A program made the position numbers and the translations under genes. The notes beneath the pieces were generated by a model. It did no database searches. It worked only from the letters and a program-made list of their open reading frames with translations, and was not told the DNA's origin. Positions 29,229 to 48,688 of a DNA stretch of 64,000 bases are shown piece by piece. Every line of letters starts with the position of its first letter. The stretch's first letter is position 1. This stretch comes from Eleginops maclovinus (lineage: Eukaryota > Chordata > Actinopteri > Perciformes > Eleginopidae), in contig NC_086367.1 in NCBI RefSeq assembly GCF_036324505.1, positions 21,810,078 to 21,874,077 on the forward strand, read 5' to 3'.

Positions 29229-29640
29229 CTTTGGTCACACCTTGAATATGTTTTCCTTTGTTGCCACACGAGAAAATGTTTTTGGGATTTCTCAGAATTC
29301 TGAAAAAAATCAGAAAGCGTTTCCAGATTTTTCAATAACAATTGACGTCATCCCCCAGCGACTCCTTCAACAAAAGCGCACGGTGGTTCATGCCCAAAAA
29401 ATAGAAAACATTATTCTGAATTTACTCATTTTTGAAAAACTTGGTCACATCCCAGAATGTGTGTGGCTCTAATCCTGTGACTGCACACTGGGTGCAGTTT
29501 CTTTCTTCTTTTTTAAACAACAATCGACGTCACCACACTGCGACTCCTTCAAAACGGGGCGGAGTGTCAACAAAAGCTCACCGTGCTTCATGCATGCAGT
29601 TACCCATAGATACATGTAGCGGCACTAGCTGGTAACCTCT
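29229..29640 (+). promoter_or_regulatory. Duplicated upstream segment of the F-box gene with CRE-like sites
   Basis: Two diverged copies of a segment of about 180-200 bases lie just upstream of the F-box start. Copy 1 ends with GACGTCATCCCCCAGCGACT then CCTTCAACAAAAGC. Copy 2 ends with GACGTCACCACACTGCGACT then CCTTCAAAACGG. Copy 1 holds a perfect CRE, TGACGTCA, at 29343-29350; copy 2 holds CGACGTCA. Both share TGGTCACA upstream. This is likely the promoter region. Confidence 0.55.
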
Positions 29641-29652
29641 ACCCTCTTCACG

Positions 29653-38122
<8,470 letters not shown>

Positions 38123-39890
38123 AGAGGGGGCTTTAACCCTCAGTAATAGGAAGACTTCAGAACGGTTTGAAGACTGACGGAACTGAGACGTTCTCTTCAG
38201 ACTTTAATGCATCATATAAAATCATGATTCTTTTGGACAATCAATCAAATATTACAGCAACGGCTGCCATCATTTTGACTCGGAACCCCTTGAAGATGAA
38301 GCACTGAAATGTACTAGATGCAGGGTCCACTTCAGCAACAGTGATCACGAATTAGAAAAACTCAATCAGTGTGTTAACCCCTCATTCAAAGCTGCTTTTC
38401 CTCAAGTGGTGAAGTTTCAAATGACAGAACAAACTAATAGTGGAACGTTTCTTATAAGTTCAATGTGAACCCTCTGCAGGAGTGGCACTGAAGTCAATAT
38501 GACCGCTGAAAAAGGCCAGACCAGAACTCTGTTTTGTTGTACTGATGTTAAACGCACATCATACTGAATGAATAATGAAAACGGCAGGTATGGGAGATGT
38601 TGCATTAACCAGGTAAAAATGGCTTTTAGAAGTATAGAAAATAAATGTCTGTTATCCGAGCCTGGCTCAGATAAAGACATGGTATTATTCTAAATAAACT
38701 AAAACCCAGTGAGACTCGGGTCAGTTATCAGGCCTGGTTTATGTTTCTGTTTTTGCTCTTGTTTATGGACACTTTATTTTGAATTCTTTGTTTGGTTTTT
38801 AAGTTTCTGTATGTTTTCTTTCTTAAATGTTGAATTATAAACCATATCTTGGTGGTTATTATTATTATTATTATTACGTCCAAGCCTTCGTTTCAGAACC
38901 AAATGGTTAATGTGAGAAGTCTGTCTTGTAGTGTTGAACGCACAGTAAACGTTCCCCCAAAGACTTAATGGTACCTTGTTTGCCGCATTTCTACTGCAAA
39001 GATACGTATGGACTTGCAGGAGGCTTTATGTATTGAACAGGCTTTCAGTCATCAGTTGAATGTTTTCTTACTGTTTATTACAAACTACTGATTATTGCTC
39101 CAAACTTCATTGTTTGTATATTTCAGTATGTCAAACGTACCCACCAGTAATAAATAGTCTTGTCTAACGGACCCACACTTCCACGCTCCTTTTTCTCTTT
39201 GCTATGTTCGAATGTCTTTTTCATTGATGTAATATCTGTTATTGCCTATAGTTAAACACAAAGAGTTTGGCAGTGACTTTATTATTTATGCAGTGTAGCA
39301 GCTATGCAAATGAAAAATAAAGAAGCAGATTTCATGTTTTCTAGGTCCTAAAGTACAGAAAGTTAAACTGGATTCATTTCTGTATTTATGAATTTTGTTT
39401 CATTCACAATAAAATGATCCTGAATTTCATTTGGCATTTGTTTTATTTGTTCCTTCTCTGTTTTTTCTCTCATTCCTCTTTTGCCTCCCCGTATAATTTA
39501 TTTATAATTGTATTTATTGTTTGGTTTATCTTTGTGTAGACATTTGTATTGAAAGACATTCAAGCCCTTAACGACAACCAGACCATTTTAAAGTAGTAAC
39601 ACAGCACAAAAACAATTAGGGAATCAGTTGAACTATTTAAATTAACCCGAGCAAAAAGTACCAAAGTACCAAAATACCATTATATTAATATACTTGTTAC
39701 CTATATATAAGAGAAAGACAGTTAAATACAATAAAACACGTTTAATTATATTTGTATTTTTGCTCTCAACTATACAGTATAAACAAAGGATGTACTCTAA
39801 ACAATTAGAGTATTATATTTACTCAATAACAGAAGTATACAAAGAAAGAATTGCCTCAGTGTTTCTGTCCATATTTTCAGGATCAAATCT
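38123..39890. other. Convergent intergenic region with F-box 3' UTR
   Basis: Contains the 3' UTR of the F-box gene, with a candidate poly(A) signal AATAAA at 38693-38698 and further AATAAA words to about 39410. A short ATT triplet run lies at about 38859. No exon was found. The downstream gene comes in from the other strand. Confidence 0.6.
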
Positions 39891-40130
39891 GTATTGTCTG
39901 CCTCTCCTGTGACATGTCACCCTGCTTCGAATGTTGAAAGAGGTCGGAAAGCTGGCCGGCTCTGCTGTGATTGGTCAACTGCTTAGAGATGTCCCGCCCC
40001 TTAGCCTATCACGTACAATGTGTTGAAACGATAGCCAATAAAAGTGTGTTTGTTACTTAGTGATGTCTCTGGGTTCCGGAAGTAAACAAAGGAGTCCAAT
40101 GGAGGCTTTTCAGGGTGGGGGGTGTAGCTT
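39890..40130 (+). repeat. Dispersed repeat family 1, copy in the 3' flank of the fusion gene
   Basis: Blocks GCTGTGATTGGTCAACTGC, AGAGATGTCCCGCCCC, TACAATGTGTTG and GTAAACAAAGGAGTC. It ends about 40 bases from the stop codon of the gene at 40167, so it should be transcribed in that gene's 3' UTR. A C11 run (G11 on the sense strand) directly follows the stop. Confidence 0.8.
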
Positions 40131-40166
40131 TATACACACAGTGTCTGTTTTTAACCCCCCCCCCCC

Positions 40167-41382
40167 TCAGAACTCCAGCAGCAGCGTCAGCGGCTCCGCA
40201 GACTTCAGGCTGATCTCCTGTTTCTGTCCGTAAGCCCCCTGCTCCACCTTCACGCCGGCCATCCTACACTTCAGCGAGCCGGACATGATCTCCCTGCAGG
40301 CAGAGATCAGGGTGGAGAAGAGCTGCCCCCCCAACCACAGCTCACCCCCACCTCTGTACTGCCTACTCCTCTTGGGCCCCACCTCCCCGAGCAGGGAGTC
40401 CTGGGGGATGAATAAAACGCTCCCGGGAAGGTTGAGAACAGAGACAGAGTGTCCGGTGTCTTTACGGAAAAACTTGGTGGTCATCAGACTGCTGGCTGTG
40501 GAGGAGAGGACGGAGAAATATTAAATAAAACTGCCTTTATTTTTATATTTTAACTCAACATCATGCTGGAATAAAAAGTCCCATTAGGATTAGATGAGTT
40601 TACGTAGAGTTTTGGGGTTTCTTTAGGGGGTTAAGTCAATATTATCTCTCCTGTATTAATTTGCAATTACAGTCCAATTTTTAAAATATTTTATCTCCTG
40701 TTTTCAACTTTGAATTTGTTGGGTTTTGATTTCAATTGCATGATTTTTCTCAATTGCAAGTATCTCTTAAATACTTTCATAATGAACACACTTATGTTCC
40801 TTTACTAAATTACATCCAAATATCGGTTTTAATACATGCATTCATCTGTCAATATGTTTAATAACTAACATGTTATCTGAGGAATATTAACCAGACTATA
40901 ATATTTAGTCACAGAGAAAGTCTGCAGAGTTTAAAGACGTCTCACCCATCTCATGAGCGACTTCCTCCGTGGCTCCATGGAAGAAGCAAACGTAAACCAC
41001 CAATCCCTCCTGGATCTGAGCACAGAGAGGCACAGTGAAGATGTTTACTGTAGATTATTTATCTACCACCTCTGAAAGCTCCTCTGAGGACCATGAATGT
41101 ATGGGCTGGATTTCATGTAACTCCATAGGGTGTGATAGACAGAAAGCACAAGTATTTCGGCCCATCCCAAGCGGAAAATGTGAAACCAAACAGTCGAGAA
41201 GAACCATTAAGATATACATTTAAGATCATTGAAATAAAATTAACAGAGGAATAACCCCACCCACCTCGGCCCACTGAGCGTCGGCCCCGTCGTGCGCTGG
41301 TTGGATTTTAACCCTGGCCTCGCTGCACTGCTGGATGACCGTCCGGGCCTGAAGAGTCCTGTTCCTCTGCAGGGGAGTGGCG
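40167..41382 (-). other. DTD2-like deacylase domain of the fusion gene
   Basis: Three exons covering residues 873-1044. Similarity to DTD2 runs over the whole domain: ARTVIQQCSEARVKIQPA, EGLVVYVCFFHGA, VSVLNLPGSVLFIPQ and VEQGAYGQKQE. The PQATLGG box of dtd2 is PQDSLLG here, and the NGPYTH active-site box is AEPLTL. The key Gly is therefore Glu, so normal deacylase activity is doubtful. The two introns match dtd2 in position and phase, and the middle exon is 70 nt in both. Confidence 0.88.
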
Positions 41383-44300
41383 CTGCACACACACACATAA
41401 GCAGATTTGCGTTCGTCACTTCCGCCAGGTGCTTAACGTTAAGTGCTGTCCCGAATCGAACACTTATCAGCGAAGGTGCGCACCACAGATGTCAGTGCTC
41501 TGCAATGCAGGACCCTGAACCTCAGTGCACTGTCTGAAGTGTCCGGTTCGAGACATAGCCAGTGTATACATCAAAACACATCCCATATGATACACACCAA
41601 AACATTCAACTCACATCAAGTACCTAAGACGTGTCTCAATAGTTTAAAAATCTGACCTGCTGATGCAACTTCACTTTAACGTAAAACTGATATTATAATT
41701 GTATGTTTATCATGAAGAATTTACTATTAAATAACGTACATTTTCTCCAAAAGTGAAACAAATATCGAATACATAAAGGTTGTTCTAAAAACGTAGGTCA
41801 GTATATCCCCCTTTTTCAACATCTTTTAGAAGAAAACAGGTGCAGGTGTCTTAACATATCAAGTTAGGTGCCCCAAATATCTTTAGATTGTTAGTCCACA
41901 TCTTATTTGTACATGCAGGGGTGACAAATGTTGAGCTTTACTCACCGCCTTTGTTACTTGTGTTTTTGTTTGTGAATTTAAAACAAAGTTGTGGCACATG
42001 TGCGTACTTTTAGCCGGCGAAAAAAGTACTTAAGACTGATCAATGATTCACCCGTCACTGCCAATCATATTACCTGGAAGTCTGGACTGTTTGAGGGGTC
42101 ATCTCTTTAAAAAAAAAGCACATCTTTGTGAGGTGAGTATTGGTACGTACCTGTCCACATTAGGAGGGGGTTTGGCTGTCTGCGCCGGGGTTGAGTCAGC
42201 GATGGTGAAGACGGGCCAGGGTTTGGAGCTCGGGGCCACGACAGGCTCCAGACCAGAGCTGGAGATCTTTTTAGCCGGAGACGTCCCGTCCAGGTCTCTC
42301 CTTCTCTTCCTCGTTTGCTGGGTGCTGCCCGGGCTCTTGGTTTGGGTGTTTAGCCCTCTGCTTTGACCTGGAGGTGTAATTGCCTCGGTCCTAGTTTGTG
42401 GAGCTTTGTGTTTAGCTGTGATCTCAGGTGCAGAATGTGACTCTGGGAGAGAGTTGATGATGTTCTGGACTTTGACGAAGTGAAGGGTTCTGGCCTGAGA
42501 AACACTCTCCTTCTGGTCATGAGGTCCAGCCTGCTCCTCTATCTGAGGGTTCAGATGGACCGGGTCTACACTGTTGGAGGGGTTTGTCTGCTTCTGGAAA
42601 AGTCTGCCCAGGATAGGGTCGTTAGAAGTCCTTGGCTGGAGGATTATGGGAGTACTCAACTGAAACGTAATGGGTGTTTTCAGATGAACGAGGATGGGAA
42701 TTCTGGCGGGAGTTAAAGACGGAGGGGGCACAGGGTTCTCCTAGGATTTGGATGAGAAACAGAGTCTGTGAGACGTCTTCAGGTTCTCACTTTGTAAATA
42801 GAGTATGCCTTTTTCATAACAGTGTACCGGGTCTTTCTTAGTATTCAGAGGTAGCTGCAGCATTCGTTATTATCTGTAATTTCAATAGTCATTCTAGTAT
42901 TAAACTCAGTAACTATTTCTCTGAGTACTACTTTTTATTGGAGATAGCAAAGAGTGCATGCCCATATATAAGGGATTCACAGGAGATAATTACATTTGAT
43001 TATATATATCTTTTCATCCCAATTTCTTTTGGTTACAGCAACATGTTAAATGATGTACTAAACATAAAGATAACTAGCAAATACACATCAACAGTAGAAA
43101 TAATAAATAGTGAACTACTATTAGGACAGTTTAAGACCTTACAAATAGTACAAGAGGCTGTGCAACGTACCCCTCTGGCCTCTAGAATCGGTGTTGTCCA
43201 ACTCTCTTCATCACCAACATCTTCATCAAGCTCCACAACACCATTCTCGCCATCATCGCTGTGATCATGGGCATCCCTCCCACTGCCAGGAGGAAGATAC
43301 AGAGACAGGATTATCACCTTTATTTGGAAAGGAGTCGGCAACACTGCACAGGACACACTGCTAAAATCCAGCCCTCATTTTCCATTTTCCCAGGAGATGG
43401 TTTCCAATCCAATAACAGCAAGGTTTATAGGAGACAAATGGAAATGTAAGAGGTTATTCTACAACTGTTATATTAACTTTATAATGCTGACTAAAAGCCA
43501 AACACGTGTCTATTGCTACTTGTATTATGTTGTATGTGTATTCATGAAGACGCTACACCCTTAGACTTCTTCAAATTACAGCTACTTGTACTGCTAGTAC
43601 TGGATCTTGCAGTCTTTATACAAGTAAAACACATTCAGTCCTGCGTGATGATTAAAGAAGTGTTTCTACATCCACACACCGGTCTAGATCCTCAGGGTTC
43701 TGTGGAGATCTCAGCGTCTGCAGAGGAGATTCTGCTGTGTGTGACTGTGTTTGGATTTCTGGTTTCTTCTTCTTGGTCTTCCTGCTGCACTCCGAGCAGC
43801 TGTTGATCCACTGCACCACATCAGGTCGCATCGTTTTCCAGAAGTACCTGATCATGACATCAGCTTGGTATTAAATAAATGCACCTTCAGAGTTCAATGC
43901 AATCTAAATTTGAAGAAAACCTCCTTGAAAAGAGATGTCCTACCAGGATGGTATGAAATGGATTAATAAAAGTATGCTCAACTAAACAGACTGCACGTGC
44001 AAAACTCCTCTGATTAATCCTGACAGTTTAAAGCTAAATATGTTAGAAATAGCCGTCATTTATTGGTTGATTTTCTGTTATGAAAGGAAAGGAGTTTCTC
44101 AATGGGATGAATCAAGTTTATTAGTGACAGAGCAGACCCCCCGCTCACCTTTCGTTGAGCAGTCTGAGACACTTGTTGGCGTTGAGGTGGTTCAGCTCGT
44201 CGTGGAATTCCACCAGGGCCTCTTCCACTCTCTGCCGGCTCCTCAGGATCAAACACAGCCGGCCTCCTTTCTCTATGTGCAGCCTGCCGCCTGAGAGAGC

Positions 44301-47300
44301 GGGGGAGTATCAGCTGACCGAGGGAACTCACGTGAGGTGTTATCTGCATTTGTTATTATTTGGAAAGCTTGGCATTATATGAAGTAAATGCATGCTAATC
44401 CTGATTAAAACTCATCTGTTGAGGCTTGTTAAAGGGTCTTAGAGGTGTCTGGTTGCTTTGAATGATTGTTTCCCTACATAGCAACACAGAAGACATTATG
44501 ACTGCTGTGTTGTTAGAAAAGAGCACTGTTTCCATATCTTAGTTTGCTTGGTACCCCTTAATGAAAAGCAAAGCATAATCCAACAAATATCACAATTGCA
44601 ATACTTGTTCCAGAGTAAACATAAATTGAACTCGTACATTAATTTGACACAAAAGACCTCCTGGAGTAATCTAATGACCTGTTGTAGTCATTTATTCTAA
44701 ATCTGTTTAGGGTCTAGTTCTGGTTTGTACCTACCTTTGATGCAATACTTCTTGCAGAACCTCCTGAAGGTGTTCTTCTCCACGTAGCTGAGTCCAGGAG
44801 GATAAGTCTGTTTGCTCAGGTAGAGCTCCACGGCATCATACTTAGCAAAATAGGCCTACCGAATAAAATACACAGGTGAGACGGCACCAGAGTTTGATTT
44901 GACTGACTCTTTTGTTCTTCTGTAACATGCGATATTTCGCTCAACCCCAAATGATCATACTTCATCTACTCCAGGCTGGATTGGACCTCTGATTGGAGTC
45001 TGAGGGGGAAAAGACACATCACATTACAGTTAATTAAGCAACATTTAATTAAACAAAAGTCACTTCAAATAAAAGCAATTATTCATGAAAATACCAATTT
45101 AAAAAAAGGCAAAAATGGGTTTCAATTTGTGACAGAAGACACCGCTCAATCAACTGTGTTTAAAAAAGTAAACATCACAGGAGTTCACTTCCTGTTCCCC
45201 TACTGTCATTTTCTTATTCTCATCCTGAAGCCTCACCTCTTGTTCGCCGCCGTGCACCATAAGTGTTGGCACGGCGTCTGGACGGACCGTGACCTTCTCC
45301 CCGCTGCGGTCGAAACAGTCCTCGGTGAAGTGGGACGAGCAAACGGACGAGCCGAGCCGAGGATGCCAGTGAGGACGACCGACCGCCTTCAACCACTGAC
45401 GCAGGAGAGCCGTGTTGTCCAGAGGAAACCTGGAGGGAAGGCGGATGAATAGATATTTCAGAAAGCATTTGCATATATTCATAATTTAACTCTTGGGAGC
45501 TGATTTGTTAGTCCTCTGTTGAGTGGTTTTAAATGAAGAATAAATGAAGAACAAATCCTCAGAATCAAATTGTGGTTAATTTGCTGACTCAGATAAAAGT
45601 AGATATTAATTAAGAGGCATGATGGAAACACATTTGAATAATCCCAATGGTAGACTCCAGATATTAAGTCCTTATTTTCCTGAAGTTTCAAGATACTAAT
45701 CCAACGTTTTGATAAAATATCTTATTAAATTGAGAAACAAGTCAATCTTTTTATGTACGTGTTCCATTATTTTGAGATATTAAGTCATTATTCTGAAACG
45801 TTTTCTGATTATTTAAGGATAACAATGATGGATAAGGAATTACAGGAGCTTTTTTCCTCTGATTTTTTTCCTTTATCGGCATTAACGGGCTTCCATATGT
45901 TAAAAGAGGCGTCCACTTAGATCAATGGCTAAGAATAAAAATAATTTAAAGAGCATAAAGAATAATAAATGATAGGATATACAGTGAATACTTATCAGAA
46001 AAGCATCAATTATAGTACGACTTCCTACCTAAAGAACTAAGTATTAAGAAACCCAGTTATCTATGTAGCCTCAGTGTCTGCTCCTCTCCTGCAGGATAAC
46101 TATTAGACCCCTTAATGTGGACAAAACTCCTCATACTTATGGAAGGTGAGGCCGAGGCCGCGCTCCACCGGCCCGCAGCCGTTGGGGCAGGTCTGGACGC
46201 TGCAGCGGAGCCACCTCCTCTTGGTCCTGTTGATGCAGGTCTGGCAGGAGGAGACCCAGCGGGCCAGCTCCCGGGTCATGCTGTCCCAGTAGAAGCGCTT
46301 TGTGATCTCACGCTGGCAGACTCCCAGCCCGCAGTGATTCTGGTCGTCATGAAACTGATGCAGGATCGAGTTCACCTGTCAATAAGAGGCAAAAAAGCAT
46401 GTGTTTGTAGTATTTTTTAAGGGTGTTTTTGCATTTACTTGCAAGAAAGTACAGATTTAGACAGGAAAGAGTGTCATTTTATAAAAGGTTCCTGCACTTT
46501 AGCTTCATTCTCTTTAAGACGCTGATACAGGACTCATAATACACTGCAGGTAAATCACGCTGACCTCTGCTCTGCTGCGTAGCACTCGGACAGGAGGAGA
46601 GACTTGAGTGTACATCAGCACACCGTCTGAAGCAGAAGAGAAACACTTCTTTAAGGCCTTTCCGTTTAATCAGCTGCTATAATCTGGTTAATTGAGGATT
46701 AAAAGAGGCAAGTGTTCTCACTCTTTCCTCTCACCTTTTAGCCCAAAGCGCTTACTCATCCTTTTCAAACTACCTCTGGATTTCTTGTTTTGCATTGGTA
46801 AGACTCTGTGGCTCAGATACCTGCAGGACGTAACCAAAACAGTTCATCAAATCAAATCAAAATGCATCCTGTAACACGTTGAAGAAGGGGTCGTCGTGAC
46901 GTACCTGGCGATCTGGTTGAACAGCTTGAAGCTCGGCTCGATGAGTGTCTTCCTCCTCTTTACCTCCATCACTTTCTGGATGTCTCTAGTGTCTGGACCT
47001 GGGAGGCAGTACTGATGCTCCTGCAACTCCGCGGGTCGTTCGGAGGTTTGATCGGTGGGGCTTCTGGTTCTTCCCCTGGCAGCAGAGAAGAGGTCTTCAA
47101 CGCTGCTGGAGTATAGGAAGTCCTCATCTGAAGCGACAGGAACCTGAAAACCAGGAAGGGTGACTCTTAAATGGAGACTTTTGGGTGTGTTATTGCTTTT
47201 CAGTAGATAGATCATCAATTTGAGCCTACTCAAAGTGCTTGTCTCACCTGGTCCTCCTGCGCTGTCACAGGGATGATGGTGGGTACGGCGTCTGGTGACA

Positions 47301-48688
47301 GAGTCATCTGACCCTCGTCGCTCAGCGTGAAGCAGGACGGCTCAAAGTGTTTCGAGCAGAGGCAGGATTTTGTGCGCAGCGAGCCTTCGTCCCTCTGAGC
47401 CACCGCCAGCCAACGTCGCCGTTGCTCTTCCACTTTTGGAAACCTTTGGGACCGAGTTAAACTTTTAGAACTGAAAAGAAGGAAAGTCTTCTCTCTCCTC
47501 GGGTCTCTTTGATTTACCGACTGACGGGTCTTTATTCATCAGATCTTCCACGTCTGTTGATATCTTACAAAACTTTTCACTCCTTTAATAAAAACTGATT
47601 TACTTTTACTTTTTTCTGCCCTACAAAAAGATCGAAATACCTTAATAATTGCTAATTATTTTGTAACCTTTGACAGGCACAGTATAACATCAGCAGCCTT
47701 TTTTAACGTATTCGTTTCATAAATCATGTTTATTTTTTATACCATAAGCTATATCACTTGTGGGTGTTATGCATTACTTGAGGACTGATTTTGGATGAAA
47801 GAGACGTTTTCATAACCTGATTTTAATATCTCTCTAGAGCACTCTGATCGGGATGTAAACGTGTAACAGTAGAGGGACAAAATGAGCACCATCAAGTCCT
47901 TTTTAATCAGACTTAAAATCTGTGTAACCTGTGGAAGCTGAGCTCGGGGTAAATGTAGCTGGTTGCGTCGCAGCCGTAGGCCAGGCAGACCTGGACGGGG
48001 GGTTCATGCGGTTCTGGGACACTTCGGTTCTGACAAACAGCGCACTCTTTGATCCAGGACTTCACAACTTTCGTCACTCCAACCCAGTAGTACCTCAGCT
48101 GCACGGACAGAGGAGGAACACTTTTATTTCACCCACATTATCCTCATTTATTTGTTCTGTCGATCAAAAATGATATCCTAGAAACTCACCATTATCTCTT
48201 TTATTACTTTGACCCGGCCGGCGTGGTGGTTGTTGTCATGGAAACGGACCATGAGTTCCCTCACCTCCTGGTCGCTCTTGACGACTCGGAGGAGGCGGCC
48301 TCGGTACGAACGCCACAGACAGCCATCTGCAGGACCGGGGGGATGGGGGGGAGGAAATAGAAGTCAGGCTAGAGGATTGTGTGTGGTGGATTTATATTGG
48401 CTAGGGGGCGGGACATTTGTAAGCGGTTGACCAATCACAACAGAGCTGGGCAGCTTACCAATCAGAGCAGACTGGGCTCTGGTTTCAGGCAGAGGGTGCT
48501 TACCATTGAGTGATAAATGTTCTCTTTTATGAAAGCGACTCTGTGTATACTCGCTCCGAGTTACCTTTATAGATGAACTTTTTGCTCGCAGCTTTGGTCA
48601 CTTTCTTCGAGGTCTTTGATGCGTCTTCAGAAAACGTTCCATGTTTCACAAACTGCTCGACCTTATGCAGCAAGTCAAAAGAAGGCAT
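40167..48688 (-). CDS. Multi-zinc-finger (3x integrase HHCC, 2x THAP) protein fused to a DTD2-like domain
   Basis: Eighteen exons, all GT-AG and phase-consistent, giving 1044 codons: 48565-48688, 48190-48326, 47929-48098, 47248-47443, 46905-47143, 46735-46820, 46565-46626, 46137-46375, 45237-45429, 44961-44999, 44735-44855, 44149-44290, 43680-43847, 43171-43282, 42151-42740, 41265-41382, 40946-41015 and 40167-40495. Order: HHCC finger (H71, H76, C106, C109), THAP (C125, C130, C173, H176, AVPTI 196), HHCC (H347, H352, C382, C385), THAP (C401, C405, C448, H451, AVPTL 470), HHCC (H565, H570, C600, C603), acidic and Pro/Ser/Thr-rich linker (about 640-872), DTD2-like domain (about 880-1044). THAP domains bind DNA; HHCC is the integrase N-terminal finger; no DDE core is present. 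The ATG lies directly after an acceptor, so an upstream exon exists. Function unknown. Confidence 0.85.
43171..44855 (-). other. Module C of the fusion gene: integrase N-terminal finger without THAP
   Basis: Residues about 496-676. The lead AKYDAVELYLSKQTYP ends KKYCIKG, and the finger again has H-x4-H-x29-C-x2-C. Where modules A and B enter THAP, this one reads RKTKKKKPEIQ, a basic stretch that could be a nuclear localisation signal, and then an acidic exon (43171-43282). THAP was either lost or never present here. Confidence 0.8.
44961..46820 (-). other. Module B of the fusion gene: integrase N-terminal finger plus THAP
   Basis: Residues about 289-495. The lead ends KRFGLKG, with the same phase-1 intron as module A after the Lys. 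The finger again has H-x4-H-x29-C-x2-C spacing, but both halves share one exon (46137-46375). The THAP domain has C401/C405, VCSSHF and DAVPTL and is split by the same phase-2 intron after TFH. A 39-nt microexon (44961-44999) closes the module. Confidence 0.83.
46905..48688 (-). other. Module A of the fusion gene: integrase N-terminal finger plus THAP
   Basis: Exons 1-5, residues 1-288. A helical lead ending KKFIYKG is followed by the HHCC finger H-x4-H-x29-C-x2-C, then a THAP domain beginning VCLAYGCDA. An intron in phase 2 splits the THAP after SFH. W155 and the AVPTI box are present, so the C2CH finger looks intact. The tail FKLFNQIARYLSH resembles the start of the next module. Confidence 0.85.
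48405..48530 (-). repeat. Dispersed repeat family 1 fragment in fusion-gene intron 1
   Basis: Carries GGGGCGGGACATTTGTAAGC and GGTTGACCAATCACAACAGA, between coding exons 1 and 2 of the fusion gene. Confidence 0.7.

Noticed and set aside
42099..42731. A separate gene coding a 210-residue Pro/Ser/Thr-rich protein
   Set aside because: It lies within one 590-nt exon with matching splice sites and phases to exons on both sides and no independent start.
43676..43850. A third THAP domain after the third integrase finger
   Set aside because: No C2CH ligand pattern, Trp or AVPT box could be found in this exon or the next.
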